DNA from: Litsea cubeba
Taxonomy: Eukaryota; Streptophyta; Magnoliopsida; Laurales; Lauraceae
Direction: 5' to 3'
DNA: 64,000 nt
NCBI GenBank assembly: GCA_012931725.1
Contig: CM022948.1
Span: 112,999,930-113,063,929 of the forward strand
The translations under genes and the position numbers were made by a program. Below are positions 35,537 to 46,110 of the stretch, piece by piece. The notes below the pieces were generated by a model. It was not told where the DNA came from and ran no database searches. It worked only from the letters and a program-made list of their open reading frames with translations. Every line of letters begins with the position of its first letter. Positions within the stretch are counted from its first letter, which is position 1.

Positions 35537-36711
35537 CCAATAATAAAGTTTGTGAACATGCCCCCATAAGGGAGAGAACATGACAGACAGATATGATGTA
35601 GCTTCAAACAGGTTAATCCACACCAAACAACTTTCCTAACCAAGTGACATGAACCCTAACTATACAAAGTAAAGTAAATGAAGGTTTCTGAACATGCTTA
35701 AAAGCACAGTAGTCAATATTACTATATAACAAACTCAATGAATTCTTGACTCGCATAGATAGTTCTATTTGCGCCATGTCTCATCACTTCATCACATGCC
35801 TGAAGAAGCATGAGAATTGTCATCCCACACTCTAATATGATGAAGAAGAGTCCAGATATGGGAATAAAACAAGGAATAAAGATCCTCTGATACCTTGTTG
35901 CATTTTTTTTCTTTCTATAAATGAAAAAGATCCAAAAGAGAGAAGAGAAGACCAATCAATTAAGATCCCTAAGTATTTGTAAGGACTTTCTTTAGGGGTT
36001 TTCTTTCCTTCTAGGGCTTCCATTCCTTATCCCAGGAATATGCTGATCTAACCGATGATAATTGTCAGATCATCAAGATCCATCCTAGTATTTATTACAT
36101 GAACATATTGCCCTCAAATTCATAATACTCGAACAAACATATGTATTAAAGCATCATATATATCTGCTTATAGCTTGCTACGATCCACAAGAAACTCCAG
36201 ATTACGCACAATCATCTATCATCACAAACAATGAACAGGTGTGATCTAACCTCAACGATCAATCACAAAATCAAAGACAATCAATTCAACAAAGAGAAAT
36301 CAATAGAAGTAATCCATACGCGATATAAAACAAATCAAGAAGAATATCATTATCAATCTAGATCAGGCAAAGATACAGAAACTTCGTTAAAAAGAAAAAA
36401 AAAAAAAAAAAAGAAGATCGGACAATCAAATTGATTTTACTGTCAAAAACTGAAGCAGATCTAAGGAAACAAGCGATGGATCCAAAACAGATGTAAAGAT
36501 AACCATATAATAGATATCTCCTACCGATTACGATCAGAAACCCTAAAAAAACATCAATTAGGAATACACGAGCTGAATCTGAATCTGGAAAAAGAGAAAG
36601 TGAGAAATCGAAACCTGTGGGAAGAAGGAGACTGGCGAATAGAGGCGGAAAGCAAAGGCGAAAGTCAGATGCAGATAGCGCTAGGGCACGCAAGCGAGAG
36701 GGGAAGGGAAA

Positions 36712-36721
36712 CGAATTTATA
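36712..36721 (-). promoter_or_regulatory. TATA box of eIF5
   Basis: CTATAAATTC on the minus strand lies about 30 bp upstream of the CT-rich non-coding first exon of eIF5, a normal TATA spacing. Confidence 0.6.
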
Positions 36722-38300
36722 GTTGATTAAGATAATGAAATGGGGGTATTTTAGTAATTACATTAGATGTGGTTGGGGGCCGGGGGTAAGTAGAGTAAAG
36801 GAAGACAGTCGGGTAGCCGGTTAGGCAAGGATTGTTGTTGCCTAACGAATGGGGTTTGGAATTGGAATCCATTGTTGTTCAGGAGTAGTCAGGACTCAGG
36901 GTCCGGGTTAAACTTTGGCCAAGCCTGGTCCATTAGTTATTGAGCCGAATTTAGGCTTGGAGTTAGAGCCAGTGGATTGGGATGAATTTCATGCCACCGC
37001 CCAGCCCATTTGCAAAATACACATGCACCTTTTGTGAATGTATGGCATTTAATTAATATACGTACTTACACTTTCCTTCTTTTGAAAGACAAGTATATAT
37101 ATTTCCAAGAGATGTACAATGTAAAAAAAAAAAAAAAATTTTTTTTTGAATGCCAGCTCTTGGTTGCTTGTACCCAACAGCAAAGGCATAATCAAGAAAG
37201 AATAAGCATCGATGGCTAAAAGATAAAAAAACACAGGCCACGTTGGGTATAAACACTCGCATTCCATGCTAGTGGTGTTGTCACTTCTACATCGCACACT
37301 TATTTAGGGATCGATTGTTGCATCTTTAGTTTGATGATATTGCTTTTGGCCGGTAGGCCAAACTAGGCGAGGGTGGGGTGTGGAACCCACAAACCGAGCT
37401 AATAAATTAAACCACTTGCAAAACTAAAACAACTAAAGCCACCCTCGTTAGCTCGCTAAGAAGACAACTCAATCTTCTTGCATGGAATCTGCTTTTCCAA
37501 ACCTTTGTTAGGCCTTAATGTTGAATTTTTTATAAGTGTGGTCATACGGACCAAGTGGGAGAATATTATATTTCTAGACTAGCAATAAATGCCCGGGCCA
37601 AAAATAAAAATATGTTAAAAATCTAAGAATCATTTTAAAATATTATTAAGATAGAATAAGTATAAAAGAAAAAAAATTATTATCTCTGAATATCATAATC
37701 TTTTAACATGTAATGAAAATATATATAAAATGAGAAGTAAACTTACATAACATAATGACCTCTTGAATTTAAAGGCATTAACCATTACACAAGTATGAAT
37801 GTGTGTCTATATAAGGGTAGCTCTCCTAAGCTAAAACTTAGGTTAAGGTAGGCTCAAGTTTGTAGTGGGGCCCACCTGACGACCCACATGGGGGTAGTGA
37901 TGGGGGGATTTCAATGACACCCTGGGACCCTTCTCTTTGCAAAAATTAGTCACAACCGTGGTTTCTAACGTCTCCATCTAGCCCCAAAAGTTTAATGGTC
38001 AACAATCCATTCGGATCGGTAAACAGTCGATCCAACGGTCCAGTAAATCCGGATCTGACCAAAAGCTAGTAGACATGTACAATTTAGAGAGGTCGTGTGT
38101 TTGGTCCATTTGGATGGACCAAGAGTGGGCCCTACAAGCGTAAGCTTGCAGAATTAAATGGAGAGGTATGGTGCCCGAGATAAAAAAATATAATGAAATA
38201 TATGATTCTTTTTTGAGATATTATCGGAAAATAACAGATTTTATAGAAATAAATAAGTAGTTTATATTTATTATATATAACTTTAATAAAAAAATAAAAT
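36722..38300. other. Intergenic DNA with a Helitron-like CTAGT motif near 37580
   Basis: No gene recognised. Minus-strand sequence at 37576-37601 reads GGCCCGGGCATTTATTGCTAGT, which resembles a Helitron 3' end, though without a clear hairpin. A paired A/T run occurs at 37123-37146. Confidence 0.4.
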
Positions 38301-38305
38301 AACTT

Positions 38306-38570
38306 GGTGGGGTCACATGATGTAACATCTAACGGTTGGCCTCGTATCCTAATCCCTTCAAGGTGTGTCCAATTGGACGGTGGGACCTTGCTGATATGTT
38401 ATTCTGAGGATCCTTAGCGGGGTCACATGATGTAACATCTAAAGATATGCCCATCTCCAAATGTTTAAAAGCGTGTCCAATTGAATATTTGGTCAGTAGG
38501 CCCTTATTTATGTGGTGTTCCAAGGAGCATTGGTGGGGTCACATGATGTAATATTTAAAAGTGGGCCTCT
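38306..38570. repeat. Diverged tandem repeat, about 110-115 bp unit, 2.5 copies
   Basis: The anchor ggggtcacatgatgtaacat occurs at about 38311, 38419 and 38535, each followed by gtccaatt and gggcc-type text. The units have diverged, so the array is old. Confidence 0.8.
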
Positions 38571-39404
38571 TATCCTAATTCATTAAGGTTCATCATGATG
38601 TGTTTAAACTTGTCTACAACAAGTATTAAAGGCAGTTTTAATACCAACCCTTATATTATTTTATGTATATATAATTAGAAATGAAATGTATTTTTAATAT
38701 GCATCTTAATAACAAATATAATTGATCATTAGAGTCCATTATTTTATGTTCGTTGAACGTTGGATTCCACCTTGTAATTAACGGTCTAGATCATGAAACT
38801 AATGGTCTTGATACAACTCTATATTGGTTGGTCCCTTTTGTTGGGTGTTGCATCATCCGTGTCGTTGGTTTGATAGGCCAAGATGGATGATGGTGCATTT
38901 TGAAGGTGTCTATCAATCGGGAGATCAAAGTGGTCCTCATAAATCCATCTGTTGTTTATACTTTATGTGGATGATTGATCTATTCTCATATCATGATAAT
39001 TTAGTCCTGCCAATTCTCTCTGCCAACACCATGAAAGTGAGCCCCACAGACCTCTATTAAATGAAGTTGATTCTAATCTTGTGAAGAAAATGAGATAAGG
39101 TTTACTTTAAAATGGGAATGATCGAGATTGTAGGGAGAACAAATCCAAGGAGTTTTGTTGCTAGAAATATTAGTGTGATCTAGATTTAAGATTATAACTA
39201 TTCCTAGGATTAAGGGAGGGGATTTGAGGAGATTTGTTTGGATTGAGATTTTAAGGGAGGAGATTTGTTTAGGAGGAGTGTAGTGGCCCACATTAAACCC
39301 AAAGCTTTATGTGATTTTACAAATATTATTCTGAAAGAGAGACGTTTTAGAGATGAGGTGGCACCCCTTACAGCCCACCTCTCCCTTTGCTTTAATATAT
39401 ATAA
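38571..39404. other. Non-coding stretch, nothing recognised
   Basis: Short direct repeats of gggaggagatttg near 39195-39265 are the only visible structure. Confidence 0.4.
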
Positions 39405-39433
39405 ACTAGCGGTAACCCGTGCCGTTGGCACGA
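39405..39433 (-). mobile_element. Helitron-type 3' terminus
   Basis: The minus strand reads CGTGCCAACGGCACGGGTTA then CCGCTAGT, a stem of GTGCC/GGCAC followed by CTAGT. This is the classic plant Helitron 3' end, with the body to the right. The body (39434 onward) is A/T-rich without recognisable Rep/helicase, so this would be a non-autonomous copy. Confidence 0.6.
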
Positions 39434-40089
39434 TAAAAAAATTATCGTAAATTAACTTATTTGGATTTGGGGTTTACGATTTATTTTTCGGATTTTTGAT
39501 AAGGGGTTTACTTACAGGATTTAGTGTTATTAGAATTTTTGGTTTAGATTTTTTTTTTGTGTTTAGTATATATGATTTAACTTTTATAATTTAAGAGTTT
39601 ACACTCCAAATTTCAAAAAACTTTTTTTTTAATGTTCTTAACTTTTAATTTTTTTTAACACTCTAGCCAACCAAACCGGACCCGGCTCTACTGCTTTTCT
39701 TTTCTGTTATTTTTTTTTCTATTTTTCTCCCCAACCATCCATTGAGAAATACAGTGAGATGAATAGTAAAATGGGGTCCACAAAAAGTGTGATGGACGGC
39801 CCCCCACCCCCACCCCCAAACCCATCAGCCCCCGCCCCCCTCCCCTCCCTCAGCCCCCCAACACATCAGGCCCTTAGATCAATAGCATAACCTTGTGCTT
39901 TTGATGAGGATGACAAAACCTTGTAATTATTTTCAACTTTTAGCCCCTTGTGCTTTTGATGGGGATGGCAAAATCTTGTAATTATTTATAACTTTTAGCC
40001 CATTTATGTACAGTGCCACGTAGGACAAATGTCACTTCAAACACTGTCTTGAAATGTAATAGTAATATATATATATACATATAAATAGG

Positions 40090-40245
40090 GAGTATGCACT
40101 CACCATTTTGGTGAGGGACATTCCCCTTTTGGGAAGTGTCAAGTACAAAAAGGGGAGTCCTATGTACTTGACACTTCTTTTTTTGTACTTGACAATTTCC
40201 AAAAGGACAGTGTCCCTCACCAAAATAATGTGGGATGGATGCACT
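40090..40245. mobile_element. MITE of the ccctcacc family, copy 1
   Basis: Inverted arms carry ttttggtgagggaca at 40108 against tgtccctcaccaaaat at 40210. Inside lies an inner hairpin of aagtacaaaa and ttttgtacttgaca. Two relatives lie in LST8 intron 1 (44816-45000 and 45036-45235). Confidence 0.75.
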
Positions 40246-40585
40246 TCAATATTTATCTATATCAATATAATAAAGTAAGTATAGCCTACTCGTGACCTGA
40301 CAACTGGATAAGGGCCTGACTGACCGTATATAGAGTGTCCTGACGGACCATATATAGAGTGTTCTATATCTATCAAATATCTCTTGAAAATAAATTAGCC
40401 TCAATGAGTATCTCCAATCTTGTCCTTGCAATCTAAGTGATTACCATCAACCCAATTATATACATGTCATGTAGCGAAATTAGAAGGTTCCATTATCTAG
40501 TAGATACCGTCGGTACTATTGGTTAGAAGTCGAAATAGGCAAATCTCACAAAGAAGCCAGTTGTTTGGTAACATCCAATACAGGA

Positions 40586-41901
40586 TGTAAGGGAAGGATT
40601 TTGGGCCCACCCGGGTTCGCCGGGTCCCCCACAGGGCCTATTGTGTACACTCAGGAGAGCTTGACCCGTTCGAGGAGTCTCCCTTGTGCGTTTATCCCCT
40701 GATGAGAGTGGTGGTACACCCTTTGGTTACGCTCAGGCTAATATACCGGGGGTGGGAGGCCCTCACATTCGATGTGGGATAAACGCACAAGGGAGACTCC
40801 TCGAACGGGTCAAGCTCTCCTGAGTGTACACAATAGGCCCTGTGGGGGGGCCGCGGCGAACCCGGGTGGGCCCAAAATCCTTCCCTTACAAGTGAGGTGT
40901 GGCGGTACACCCTTTGGTTACGCTCAGGCTAATATACCGGGGGTCCGGGGGTGGAAGGCCCTCACACTCGATGTGGGACAAACGCACAAGGGAGACTCCT
41001 CGAACGGGTCAAGCTCTCCTGAGTGTACACAATAGGCCCTGCGGGGGACCCGGCGAACCCGGGTGGGAGACTCCTCGAACGGGTCAAGCTCTCCTGAGTG
41101 TACACAATAGGCCCTGTGGGGGACCCGGCGAACCCGGGTGGGCCCAAAATCCTTCCCTTACAAGTGAGGTGTGGTGGTACACCCTTTGGTTACGCCCAGG
41201 CTATTATACCGGGGGTGGGAGGCCCTCACACTCGATGTGGGACAAACGCACAAGGGAGACTCCTCGAACGGGTCAAGCTCTCCTGAGTGTACACAATAGG
41301 CCCTGTGGGGGACCCGGCGAACCCGGGTGGGCCCAAAATCCTTCCCTTACAAAAAGGCCCACATCGAGTGTGAGGGCCTTCCACCCCCGGTATATTAGCC
41401 TAAGCGTAACCAAAGGGTGTACTACGCTCAGGCTAATATACCGGGGGTGGAAGGCCCTCACACTCGATGTGGGACAAACGCACAAGGGAGACTCCTCGAA
41501 CGGGTCTTTTTGTAAGGGAAGGATTTTGGGCCCACCCGGGTTCGCCGGGTCCCCACAGGGCCTATTCTGTACACTCAGGAGAGCTTGACCCGTTCGAGGA
41601 GTCTCCCTTGTGCGTTTGTCCCACATCGAGTGTGAGGGCATCGAGTGTGAGGGCCTTCCACCCCCGGTATATTAGCCTGAGCGTAACCAAAGGGTGTACC
41701 ACCACTCTCACCTGCACCCTTTGGTTACGCTCAGGCTAATATACCGGGGGTGGAAGGCCCTCACACTCGATGCCCTCACACTCGATGTGGGACAAACGCA
41801 CAAGGGAGACTCATCGAACGGGTCAAGCTCTCCTGAGTGTACACAATAGGCCCTGTGGGGGACCCGGCAAACCCGGGTGGGCCCAAAATCCTTCCCTTAC
41901 A
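40586..41901. mobile_element. Palindromic TRIM-like composite element, 1316 bp
   Basis: The element begins TGTAAGGGAAGG and ends in the exact complement CCTTCCCTTACA. It is flanked by the 5-bp direct repeat cagga (40581-40585 and 41902-41906), so it inserted as one unit or had this form since insertion. Inside, a unit of about 190-200 bp occurs repeatedly in both orientations: two copies of the ggattttgggcccacc end and five of its complement, one truncated. Units contain tcccacatcgagtgtgaggg and ggtatattagcc. TG...CA ends, a 5-bp duplication and the tcccacatcg text recall TRIM/solo LTRs. No coding capacity: the 229-codon open frame at 40899-41588 is a by-product of the repeats. Confidence 0.75.
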
Positions 41902-42187
41902 CAGGAAATACAACTTTGGAATTGATTTGAATGAGAACTTCTTGGATGCAAGGGTGGACCCATGTGTTGACCATTTGGGGGCGGTCACCCCAAATCGGAT
42001 TAAGAAACCCCAAAACTTGTAATGGGCCCACGACTCATAGCCCACATATCTAAAAAACGATCGCCACACGTATATCAAATCTCCCAGAGCTAGTAGTGCC
42101 TTTTATTCTTTCGACCTTTGGAAAAAAAAAAAAAAAAACTCACCTCCTATTCTTTCGACCGCACGAAATCCTATTCAGCGCCAATGT

Positions 42188-42585
42188 CGAGTTTCTTCGT
42201 CGGTGATTGTTTATCGGTTGTTAGGTAAGTCTCTCTCCCTCTCTATGTCTATACTTCTCCGGCAAGTATCGTTTGTCACCCGTTGGTCATAGCCTCCTCG
42301 AGAGGGAGGCTGGGTAGTTGAGGCTCCGGAGAGAGAGCATATGAAGGTCCTGAATTGTAATTTATCAAAAATGCGAATGGTAGAAGACCCACTTACCCAA
42401 TTTTGTTCTCAAAGATATTGCTTAGTCTTTTTTTTTTTTTTTTTCTTAGTATGAGATTTGAGCTGGCACGTTGTAACCTTTTTGTGATCATCGTTTCTAC
42501 TTTCATATACATGACACTTGTGCATGAGATCAAAGCACAACTTCCCATGGATGGACAAAAGGCCATGTGCCAGAATTTACATTGA
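42188..42585 (+). other. Possible gene fragment, not recognised
   Basis: ATG at 42186 opens MSSFFVGDCLSVVR and runs to a good donor (tag|gtaagtctctc). After a T-rich acceptor region near 42448 an open stretch gives FELARCNLFVIIVSTFIYMT then EIKAQLPMDGQKAM with a stop at 42585. This has the look of a two-exon gene remnant with one hydrophobic segment, but I do not recognise a family, and CT-rich text can mimic exons. Confidence 0.3.
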
Positions 42586-42599
42586 TCCTTCAAGTTCAT

Positions 42600-43780
42600 T
42601 TAACGCCTTTTTGCCTAATTAATTCAGAGCTTTTCTACGATATGGGGCTTTGAGCAACAAATCAAAGCTGAAGACTAGAAATTGGGCTATCTAGAGTATC
42701 CCCTCTTCCATATGGAATGATTGTCCACCCTTAGACCTATGGAATTAAATCTAAGAAATTTAATGTTCTTGTTTCATAAACATCCTATATTTTCCATGAC
42801 ACCATCTCTTCACCCCTTTGATCAAAGCTCCTTTCCTATGATTTTGTAGGCATAATGAAGTAAGAATTTTTCATTAGTGGCCTTAGAAAAGAATGGACAA
42901 TTGCTAGAGCTTCGGTTGATGATGTTTATTCTATCATTAATATGACCATGTCCACAAACTGGATGGTCATTAAAGGAATATCCAACAATCAACATGCTTG
43001 AGTTTTTGAATATGGTCATATTCTTGGACCCCAAGCAAAAATATATTGTTATATACACGTCATAATTTACACATGTTGATGGTGAAGGGGGTTTGTATAA
43101 TTGCTGATCTTCTTTTCACCCAATCTCCACGATGGGCGTTGCTAATATCACTCCTTGAGAGATAAGTAAATGAGGCTCGGTGTGGGTAGAGAAAGAGTTT
43201 TGTATTGAAACATGCCTTTATTTTATTTAGAGAAGTTGGAAAAGAAATATATATATATATATATATATAAGAAAAAGAGATGAAATGTGAAAAGGTATAA
43301 CAAAATCTAGCAAAAATTTAACACCGCCCAAATGAAAATCCTATATCATATATTTCAAGCAAAATATTTTACAAAAAAACAAATCCCTTGGCTGGGTAGT
43401 TCAAGGGACCCACCCAGGTTGCAAGGAGTGAGGCACATGCGAAATGGTCAATACAAAAAATCAATATTGTTAAATAATTTTAAGCTTTGATTTAATAGCA
43501 ATAAACTTTGACAGTATTTTTTAACTAAAAACATATTTTAGATTTAATTCAATAGTGGATAAAAATTTGATGAGAGTGAGATGGGTGTAAGGCCACCCGG
43601 ATGAGAGCATGGCCCAAAGCGGGACACAAAGCTTATTACCCATACTGTTTGCACGTGGGCCCCACAACAGGAGTGCATTTTTATGCTAAATAGTTCACGG
43701 AGCCAGATCCGCACTGGCCGTTCCCAGTCACCTCCAGCCAGGCCATTTGACTTGCGGTGCTACGCTAGTGCTCGTCAGCA
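42600..43780. other. Intergenic DNA upstream of LST8
   Basis: An (AT)n run is at 43239-43269. No gene or complete element recognised. Confidence 0.45.
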
Positions 43781-44169
43781 AGGAAGAAGAAAGCAGTCCG
43801 AGTCATCATTTCTAGGGTTTCCATTCCATTCCAAACTCTCTCTTTCCTCTCTCTTATTTTTACTCTTAACCTGATTTCGTTCCTAAGTAGAAGTAAATCT
43901 CCCTCTCTCTCTCTCGAATTAATGCTGTGAAACTTGAGCTTTCTATCTCCGAAAGAGACTAGGGCTTTATAATTGCTTCGCAAAACTATCACCTAATCTT
44001 TCTAGGATTTTGAATTTCTGGCGATGGATCGAGAAACGATCCTTTCTCGGTAGGTAATTTTGACGATTCCTTCTCCTTGTTTCGTTAAGAAATGATTGAA
44101 TTCTTATTTTGCCTTTCCCCATGAATGGAATGGAGTAGTAGTTGGTGGTGATTGAAAAAGGAGATCGAA
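43780..44169 (+). promoter_or_regulatory. LST8 leader region
   Basis: CT-rich leader-like sequence (ctctctctctctcgaatt near 43903, an atttctagggtttcc motif at 43808) precedes the LST8 ATG. A donor-like site (tctcg|gtaggtaa near 44049) hints at a small leader intron. No clear TATA box seen. Confidence 0.4.
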
Positions 44170-46017
44170 ATGAGCCAGCCGCCGGTGATTTTCGCAACGG
44201 CTGGGTACGATCACACAATCAGATTTTGGGAGGCAACCACGGGACGGTGCTATCGCACTCTTCAATATCCAGATTCTGTGAGTTTGCATTTGAATCAGCA
44301 TTTCTTTACATCTTGAATTAGGCAATGACAATCAGCATTATACATACTGGCCTTATTTCTGTACTCTTGTTGAAACCCCCCACCCCACCCCACCTCCTAC
44401 AACAGTAATAAAACAAAAAAACTCTCCTATACAAGGGTGGTCCTAGACCTTCAGGTCCTGTTTGTTTTGCATTAGAATACATAGGGTGGTTAAAAATGAA
44501 GATCAAAGGTGAATTTTCAAAAACCGAGCATCCAATAGCAGCTTCTTTTGATTCTATTTCCCTAAAAGAAAAAAATGTTACTAGTTACTACTAAGTAGTT
44601 AGTAGTACCTAGTAAGTATGAAGTATTAAACAGTAACTAAGTATTAGTAATACTGCATGCTACAAAGTACATGACTGATGGTGTCAAGATCCTATATACC
44701 TAGTAAATACTAAATACTGGTACATCTTTGTTCCAACTGTTTGTCCATTAATAATTTATATATATATATATATATTGTATATGAATATTCATCATGGAGA
44801 ATCTGCGTATGATTATCATGTTGGGGAAATATTCAAGTGCATCTATCCCTCACCATAGGGTGAGGGACACTCCCATTTTTGAAAAGTTTCAAGTACAAAA
44901 GTGACTTTTCAAGTACATAGCAATACTCCCTATGTACTTGAAACTTCCCAAAAAGGGGAGTGTCCCTCACCCTATGTGAGAGATAGATGCATAGAAATAC
45001 TCCTCATCATGTTGTACCAACTCAGCCTCAGTTTTTATGTTGGGGTACATTCATGTGCATCCATCCCTCACCGTAGGGTGAGGGACACTTACATGGCTTT
45101 CCCTCTTTGTACATGAACATTCTTTTTCTGCATATGACCACATATGGCTTTTCCTCTTTTGCACATGAATATTTCCAATTATGTAAGTGTCTCTCATCCT
45201 ATGGTGAGGGATGGATGCATATGAATATTTTCTTTTTATGTTTTAGTGATTATATATACAAAGAGAGACATGGTCTACATATTTATAGTAGCATATTCTG
45301 AGTTTTTGGTGCATATATTGATGTTTCCTTTTAACTAAATTGTAACTTATCGATTGAATATGATTTGTGCAGCAAGTAAACCGACTTGAAATAACCCCTG
45401 ATAAACAGTACATAGCTGCAGCTGGGAATCCTCACATCCGATTATTTGAAGTTAATTCAAACAGCCCTCAACCTGTACGTATTTAACATAAAAGAAGCGG
45501 TTTTTTCATTTTGTTTTTTGCAGTGATGTCTGCTTCATGTCCTATCTTTTGTTGACAACTGTATTTTCTTTGTTTCAACTTCAGGTAATGAGCTATGACT
45601 CGCACACCAATAATGTTATGGCAGTGGGATTTCAGTGTGATGGCAATTGGATGTATTCAGGTTCTGAAGATGGAACAGTAAAGATATGGGATCTGAGGTA
45701 GTGTAAATGTGCGCATTTTGTGTTTTTTCAGTGTCTTTCTCTTGTACTGTTTAAGATCCTTTAACAAAATTAACTACCATTATAAAAAAAAAAAGGTCTA
45801 CATTTTGAGTTCCTGCTTATTGTGTTGTATCTGCGCATAGCCGTGTTCTCACTTTATATTTCATTTCTAGAGCTCCTGGTTGTCAAAGGGAATATGAAAG
45901 CCGTGCAGCTGTTAACACTGTTGTTCTACATCCAAATCAGGCAAGATATTTAAATGTCTTCCCCTTTGCATTTTGCACACGTATCATATACATTGGAGGC
46001 TCGTCCTCACATTGTTG

Positions 46018-46110
<93 letters not shown>

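Larger units (their letters stand above)
33707..36690 (-). other. eIF5 leader: non-coding exon 1, 2.5 kb intron, leader exon 2
   Basis: Exon 1 runs from about 36690 to 36615 (CCACAG|gtttcg donor at 36614). The acceptor gctcttcag ends at 34080, giving leader exon 2 from 34079 toward the ATG at 33706. A second strong donor-like site (CTCG|gtgagg, 33916) lies inside it, so an additional leader intron is possible. The 2.5 kb intron holds several A-runs and the 35455-35536 microsatellite. Confidence 0.7.

Noticed and set aside
35295..35643. Overlapping histidine/threonine- and proline-rich open frames
   Set aside because: They are translations of the (GGGT)n(GT)n microsatellite.
40899..41588. 229-codon open frame
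   Set aside because: It runs through the inverted and direct units of the composite repeat and repeats the same peptide blocks; no sign of a real gene.
40586..41901. CRISPR-like array
   Set aside because: Units are in both orientations with no unique spacers, and the DNA is eukaryotic.
46017..46107. Regulatory GAGA element
   Set aside because: It is an intronic slippage microsatellite flanked by a small duplication, not near a promoter.
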